DNA of 6,283 bases, taken from contig CAJGDE010000107.1 in assembly GCA_904502135.1 (NCBI GenBank), positions 1 through 6,283 of the forward strand, read 5' to 3'. Shown one piece after another: positions 1 through 4,200 of the stretch. The position numbers and the translations under genes are program-made. Source of the DNA: Kiritimatiellia bacterium (GTDB lineage Bacteria; Verrucomicrobiota; Kiritimatiellia; RFP12; UBA1067). The notes beneath the pieces were generated by a model, which had not been told where the DNA came from, did no database searches, and saw only the letters and a program-made list of their open reading frames with translations. The first letter of the stretch is position 1. Every line of letters begins with the position of its first letter.

Positions 1-685
1 AAAACCCATCTTCGCTTGAATTCCACCACTCACTCGGTGGATCCCGCTCTTTGTATGTAGCAACGCCGTTAGTGACGGTAAGAATATCGCCATTGCGAAA
101 AAGTTCGAGCGAGGCGGTGAGAAGATTATTTGTGTCGCGTCTTATCGCGGCATTTTCCCAAACAAAGCGATAGGAATTTGATGGCGTAAACTCATACAGG
201 AAGGATGATAGCGTTGGCACGATTTCTGCCGGTGCGCCAAGTGATGCAACAGCGTTGTTGTCAAATGGCGTTTGCCAAAGCTCTCCGAAAGAAATTACCT
301 CAACACCATAAAGGTGATTTGTGCCGTATGGAAAGCGCCAACCATCTGCAAACTTAAGCCAAAACGAATCTTTCCACGCGCCGCGTATATTCCAATTTTG
401 CGCTTTTTTCTGAGCATACGACAACACTTTCCTCTCATTCAAACATTCTAACATTCTAACATTCAAACATTTCTCTCCACCCTGTTTAGAACCACCGCAA
501 AGAACACTTGCTGTTAAAAACGACATCACTGCAATTTGACCAAACGGAGTAAGTGAACGCCAATAATTCAAAAGTCTCGATTGAAGTAAGAGTATAGTCT
601 TTGATTTTACAATAAGTATAGGCAGCAAAAAAGCAAGCCCAGCAAGAGCCGCATAAAGAAGCACCTTCTGGAAAAAATCAACCAT
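1..685 (-). CDS. Membrane-anchored protein of unknown function, N-terminal part (3' end outside window)
   Basis: The reading frame is open from the ATG at 683-685 to the left window edge, giving 228 complete codons; the C terminus is missing. An in-frame TAA at 701-703 limits upstream extension, leaving this ATG (or the TTG just before it) as the start. No Shine-Dalgarno sequence is visible. Residues 8-26 are strongly hydrophobic (VLLYAALAGLAFLLPILIV). A basic loop with KSK and R residues follows, then a second hydrophobic stretch at about 48-64 ending in CGGSK. This suggests one or two membrane segments with the rest exported. Residues 96-228 look like a beta-rich ectodomain with many W, F, N and G residues (e.g. 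NIRGAWKDSFWLKFADGW, NGDILTVTNGVATY). I do not recognise a catalytic motif. The style recalls paralogous exported proteins of Kiritimatiellota/Lentisphaerota, from memory only. An 8-bp tandem repeat encodes residues 72-84. That it is coding is well supported; its function is unknown. Confidence 0.8.
   Translation of the reverse strand, partial: MVDFFQKVLLYAALAGLAFLLPILIVKSKTILLLQSRLLNYWRSLTPFGQIAVMSFLTASVLCGGSKQGGEKCLNVRMLECLNERKVLSYAQKKAQNWNIRGAWKDSFWLKFADGWRFPYGTNHLYGVEVISFGELWQTPFDNNAVASLGAPAEIVPTLSSFLYEFTPSNSYRFVWENAAIRRDTNNLLTASLELFRNGDILTVTNGVATYKERDPPSEWWNSSEDGF
436..471. repeat. 8-bp tandem repeat inside the left CDS, 4.5 units
   Basis: Read on the plus strand, the units are CATTCAAA, CATTCTAA, CATTCTAA, CATTCAAA and a final CATT. 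The first four bases are invariant and only position 6 of the unit alternates A/T. It encodes residues 72-84 of the left protein (K-C-L-N-V-R-M-L-E-C-L-N-E), just after the second hydrophobic segment. Because 8 is not a multiple of 3, gain or loss of a unit would shift the frame. Confidence 0.85.
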
Positions 686-747
686 CAACGAATATACAAC
701 TTATAGCCAGTTGAACGCTTATTCAAGCATAATATGAATTGTCTCAT
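685..747 (-). other. Candidate 20-codon leader ORF overlapping the next start codon
   Basis: ATG at 745-747 opens a 20-residue frame (MRQFILCLNKRSTGYKLYIR) that stops with TGA at 685-687. The last base of the stop is the first base of the downstream gene's ATG, giving a TGATG overlap typical of translational coupling. The downstream gene has no visible ribosome binding site, so coupling would be a plausible way to start it. The leader has no Shine-Dalgarno sequence either, but its ATG lies seven bases past a TATAAT box, as in leaderless messages. A 5-bp stem (CAACT 697-701 / AGTTG 709-713) lies inside it. An ORF this short can occur by chance. Confidence 0.3.
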
Positions 748-754
748 GCGAAGT

Positions 755-783
755 ATTATATCAAAATCAGAAGCACACGTAAT
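755..783 (-). promoter_or_regulatory. Candidate promoter for the left gene
   Basis: The minus strand reads TATAAT at 760-755, a perfect sigma-70-type -10 box. The hexamer 17 bases upstream (ATTACG, 783-778) is a poor -35 box, matching the consensus at about three of six positions. Transcription would begin near 747-749, about 60 bases before the left gene's ATG. The surrounding DNA is very AT-rich, so a chance TATAAT is possible. The large palindrome at 786-814 sits immediately upstream, where an operator could act. Confidence 0.4.
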
Positions 784-785
784 CG

Positions 786-814
786 GGTGATAATTTAGGA
801 CCTAAATTATCACC
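786..814. repeat. Perfect 29-bp palindrome (14-bp arms, 1-base centre)
   Basis: The left arm GGTGATAATTTAGG (786-799) and right arm CCTAAATTATCACC (801-814) are exact reverse complements around a single A. It lies about 100 bases upstream of the left gene start and abuts the candidate -35 region. No T-run follows on either strand, so it is not a standard intrinsic terminator. As RNA it could form a 12-bp stem with a five-base loop. The roles that fit best are an operator, an RNA structural element, or a mobile or extragenic repeat. Confidence 0.85.
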
Positions 815-862
815 TAGTAGTTGAGTCAGAGTTTCTATTCACTTCAGAGTCTTCCGATTTTT

Positions 863-1035
863 GGAAACAACTTTTTTGAAACAACTTTTCTTTTGCGCAC
901 GAACGAAGTCGCCCGTGCCTTCCTTCTCTATTGCGCTCAAGTAATTATATCAACACAGAAAAAGAAAGCGGCGTTCCTAACGAAGGCGGGCGGTTGCCCG
1001 CCATAAACAAAAGTTGTTTCAAACAAGTTGTTTCC
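863..1035. repeat. 173-bp unit bounded by 27-bp inverted repeats (MITE-like or long hairpin)
   Basis: The left end at 863-889 starts GGAAACAACTT and the right end at 1009-1035 finishes AAGTTGTTTCC. Aligned as reverse complements, the 27-base arms differ at one position (T874 against the complement of C1024). Each arm is a doublet of a GAAACAACTT-type unit. The interior of about 119 bases has two GC-rich stem-loops: GGCGGGC/GCCCGCC at 985-1002 and GCACG/CGTGC at 897-918. There is no transposase and no obvious target-site duplication. It could be a non-autonomous element, an extragenic repeat, or a structured RNA at the 3' end of the large gene's transcript. Confidence 0.6.
985..1002. repeat. 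GC-rich stem-loop, 7-bp perfect stem
   Basis: GGCGGGC (985-991) pairs with GCCCGCC (996-1002) across a four-base loop, in otherwise AT-rich DNA. On the minus strand it is followed by a second small stem (CGTT/AACG, loop AGG, 972-982) and then a T-rich tract around 958-966. This order could terminate the large gene's transcript, but the T-tract lies some 20 bases beyond the main stem, so it is not a canonical intrinsic terminator. A REP-like extragenic hairpin is the alternative. Confidence 0.5.
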
Positions 1036-1193
1036 CATTCTCAACTCCCCGACTCACATCCTGGCTTCTCGCCACCATATCAAGACTTATTTAGGCGAAG
1101 CATGAATAAAATGCCGCATAAGCGCGGGAGCACGGTTGCCGCTTTCATCCGCCGCATTTTGACAAGTCACTTAATCAAGGCAATGTTCAGTTT

Positions 1194-1207
1194 TGATAAT
1201 ATTATCA
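1194..1207. repeat. 14-bp perfect palindrome TGATAATATTATCA
   Basis: The two 7-base halves are exact reverse complements with no spacer. It lies 66 bases beyond the stop codon of the large gene. The half-site TGATAAT also occurs in the arms of the 786-814 palindrome. Without a loop it is a better candidate for a protein-binding site or a chance AT-rich palindrome than for a terminator. Confidence 0.5.
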
Positions 1208-1272
1208 TCTATCGCACCCGACAACACTCTAGCAGCAGTTGCACAGGCGACACAACCGCTTACTAGTCAAGG

Positions 1273-4200
1273 TTATCGGTTAAACCAACGCGCCTTGTAG
1301 ATTTTGGAACCCGGCAGCACAAAATATGTCCTAAAGCCTTCAGTCCTGGAATATGTGTCGACGGTATCAGTCGTCCATTTCGGATCGAATCCGGCTTTCG
1401 GGACCGTAACGAGGAAGTGTTCGCCGTCGCGGTGAGGGTCGAACGCCTTCGCGTCGGCACGCCAAAGCAGCTTGTCTTTGATCCAATCCTGTTTATCGAG
1501 ATCAAAGAATATAATCTGCTCGAATGTCGTCATCGCCAATGTGCGAGTCCCCGGAATAAGCATCAAATCGTGCCCGTACGTAAGGCCGAGCTCCGCAATC
1601 TTCCAGGTTCTTTCAACTTCAAACGTGAACGTATTCCCGTCATACCCGTAGATGCAGCGATGCAAGCCCTGCGTATCCGAAATATAAAGGCGTTTTTCCG
1701 TATCATCCCAGTAGAAACCATGGGGATTATCCATCCAGAAATATGTGCGGTTCTGGGAACTAGGAGATTTCGCGCGAGAGCCGGAAATATCGTAGAAAAA
1801 TACACCAAGATGAGTCCATGCCCAGGTGTCGGTCGAAGCGACCACCACGATATCGTTCGGCAACACCTCGATAGAGTGCGGTGAGCCCTTGCACTTTCCG
1901 TATGCAACAGCATTTGTCGTCGCGACATCTATTATCGCCCAGCCGCTTGCGACCATAGCGATATACTTTCCGCCGCCAAGAACTTTACATTCCGTGGGAG
2001 CGCTTGTGAAGCTTGAACGCATATCCTCCGGAAGCGTCGGATCCTCCGTTCCGTTCCAGCGCCAGATAACTTCTGTGCCGCGCACAATCTTTACGCTGTT
2101 GTCGGCCTGATCGCAGATTACGACATCCTCAACCCCGACGGGTTTCACGCTTGCGGTGCCTCCTCCGATAACTTCCACGGGAAGATCGTCCGCCGAAGGT
2201 TTATCTATTGTCGTTCCGCCGCCGCGGATACTAATATAGAACCCAGGGCGTCTCGTAGCCGTAGCGTAGGCAGTATTTCCGTAGAAGCCGAGATTGGCAC
2301 GCTTGCCGGAATATCCCCATGACTTCTTGGGCTCATTAAAATAAGGCGATGAAGGATGCCCCGCGTCGATAGCGGGCGATTGCTGACCGATCGCTCTGAC
2401 ACGCACCGGACGCTCCTCGTCGACATACCCTATTTTGCCGCGCAAATGCACATTAAGCGACGTTAGATAATCGATGGCCGCCGCCGGATAAGCTATCGCA
2501 GATTGACCGGATAGCGGCATATATCTGAGATCTTCGACTGGAGATACGAAGAGCGGCGAGCCGAAAACGAGCCCTTCTCCACGAATAAACTCCGCACCTT
2601 CATCGACGCAGATCACGTCGGGATCATCAGCCGGGAAGAGTGAATATTCCGCCGTCAGCGAAGCGCCCTGAGCGACATACACGTCCGTTCCCCTAACCCC
2701 TTTTCCGCGCGGAATGATGTTGCCGTAGAATATCGAGTTTATGACATGAGCGGTTCCGGAGTGGATATTAAGAGCGCCGCCGGCGGCTGAAGCAATATCG
2801 TTCAGGTTGCCTGCGAAAGTGCAGTGCATCACATCAAGCGAAGCATCGGCCGCGGCGGGATCGAAGAATATCTCTCCGCCGCCGCCCTCGTTGACAACGT
2901 TATATCCGGCGACGGAATTCTGATTCGCCAGCCAAAGACAGTTCGTAAATGCGCTTTCTCCCGTCCCCGCCGCAAGACGCACGGTTCCCCCGCTTATGCC
3001 GCCGCTCCATGCCCGATTGCAGATGAAGCGGCACCCGCGCGCCGTAACCGGAGCGTTTTCGGCGTATATCGCCGAGCCGGACGTCTGCTGATAACCATGC
3101 GTCGTATCAAGCGGTTGACTAAACGGAACGCCGTTCGTTATAAAGAGACTGTCATCTATCGTAACCCTGCTGAGATTTCTGAACGACGCTCCAAAGCCCA
3201 GACCTGATTTATTGGCATCAGGGTAGTTAAGCGACTTATGAGGTATTCCGTTGCCCGCGAAGACGCAGTTCGTGATAACACATTGAGAAGAATCGGCCGC
3301 GCCCGAGACGGAAAGACCATAACCGTAAGCGACCCCAAGCCGCGTTCCGCAGCCTTCGATTTCGCAATCCGCCAAAGTCAAATCACCCGAACCGGATTTG
3401 GAGATGCCCTGCTCCTTTGAATTTTCAAAACGGATACGTTCAATCAAAAGCGGGTATGAAGAGGAAACATCCATCGTATGTATCTGACGCCTTCCGGAGA
3501 CGACCGACATAAGAGAATCGGGACGCTCCGCTATCGAGTTTTCAAGCCCGGCGAAACCGCCGCGCACAACAACGGATGACGGCAAAGCGATAGTCTTGTA
3601 AGGGTTCCAGCAGACATTGGTGCCGGCAAACCAGATTTCGTTCTTTTCAACCGACAGCGCCTTCAGCGCCGCATGGAAATCGGTCATCGCGTCGGTCCAG
3701 TTTTCTCCGCTGCCGCACCCTGTGGCGTTCGTGCGGACATGGATTACGTTTTTCGGACCGCCCTTTCCGTACCAAGGCGGCAATTCGGCAGTGACCGTAG
3801 CGTCGGCCTCCTTGACGGCGGAACCGCCGACGGAATTTGCGTCGACTTTTATTTTAAACGATTCTCCCTTTGGCAGATAAAACGGGAGCAGACACTCAAC
3901 GCGATCGCCACGCGATGCGCCGTATGTGACATAAGAGCCGAGAAGAACGCCGTTCGTATACACGTTTATCGTCACATTGGCGCTGAATGCGCTTTCACCG
4001 TCAAGGTCAAACGCGATCAACGGCTGAGAATAGCCGTCGGGATACGTTACCTGTATCTCTCCCGCTATCTCAGGCCTGCCTGTCGCGGATTTCGACGCTT
4101 CGCTCGTATTGCCGTAAACCCCGAGATTCGCGCGAGCGCCGTTGGGCGAAGGCTCAAGATCGAACGGAGAAGAAACGTCGGCGGCATCTATCGCGTAGGA

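Larger units (their letters stand above)
686..1272. other. Intergenic region, AT-rich and rich in inverted repeats
   Basis: These 587 bases separate the stop codon of the large gene from the start of the left gene. Open frames here on both strands are short, use weak start codons or lack ribosome binding sites, and none resembles a known protein. What it holds: a leader ORF (685-747), a candidate promoter (755-783), a 29-bp palindrome (786-814), a 173-bp unit with inverted ends (863-1035) and a 14-bp palindrome (1194-1207). From 1036 to 1193 I see no clear feature apart from a frame broken by TGA codons and a weak inverted pair, AAAATGC (1108-1114) / GCATTTT (1154-1160). Confidence 0.7.

Noticed and set aside
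480..510. Lipobox at Cys63 of the left protein (ASVLC)
   Set aside because: Leu precedes the Cys where Gly, Ala or Ser is expected, so lipidation is not supported.
786..814. Intrinsic terminator
   Set aside because: The palindrome has no T-run on either side, and it lies upstream of a gene start.
827..853. Short direct repeat CAGAGT at 827-832 and 845-850
   Set aside because: Six bases only, near chance expectation, with no link to the ends of the inverted-repeat unit.
971..985. Integron-type recombination site around GTTAGGA
   Set aside because: The GTTRRRY core does not fit at its last base, no paired core or cassette array is present, and no integrase gene is visible.
821..1006. 61-residue open frame on the plus strand
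   Set aside because: Lies across the left inverted-repeat arm and the hairpin; composition follows the repeats and it lacks a ribosome binding site.
931..1266. 111-residue open frame on the plus strand in the gap
   Set aside because: It starts with TTG, has no ribosome binding site, crosses the inverted-repeat arm, the hairpin and a palindrome, and its translation has no protein-like pattern.
1417..1884. 155-residue open frame antisense to the propeller-like domain
   Set aside because: A shadow of the minus-strand coding sequence with no recognisable domain or start signal.
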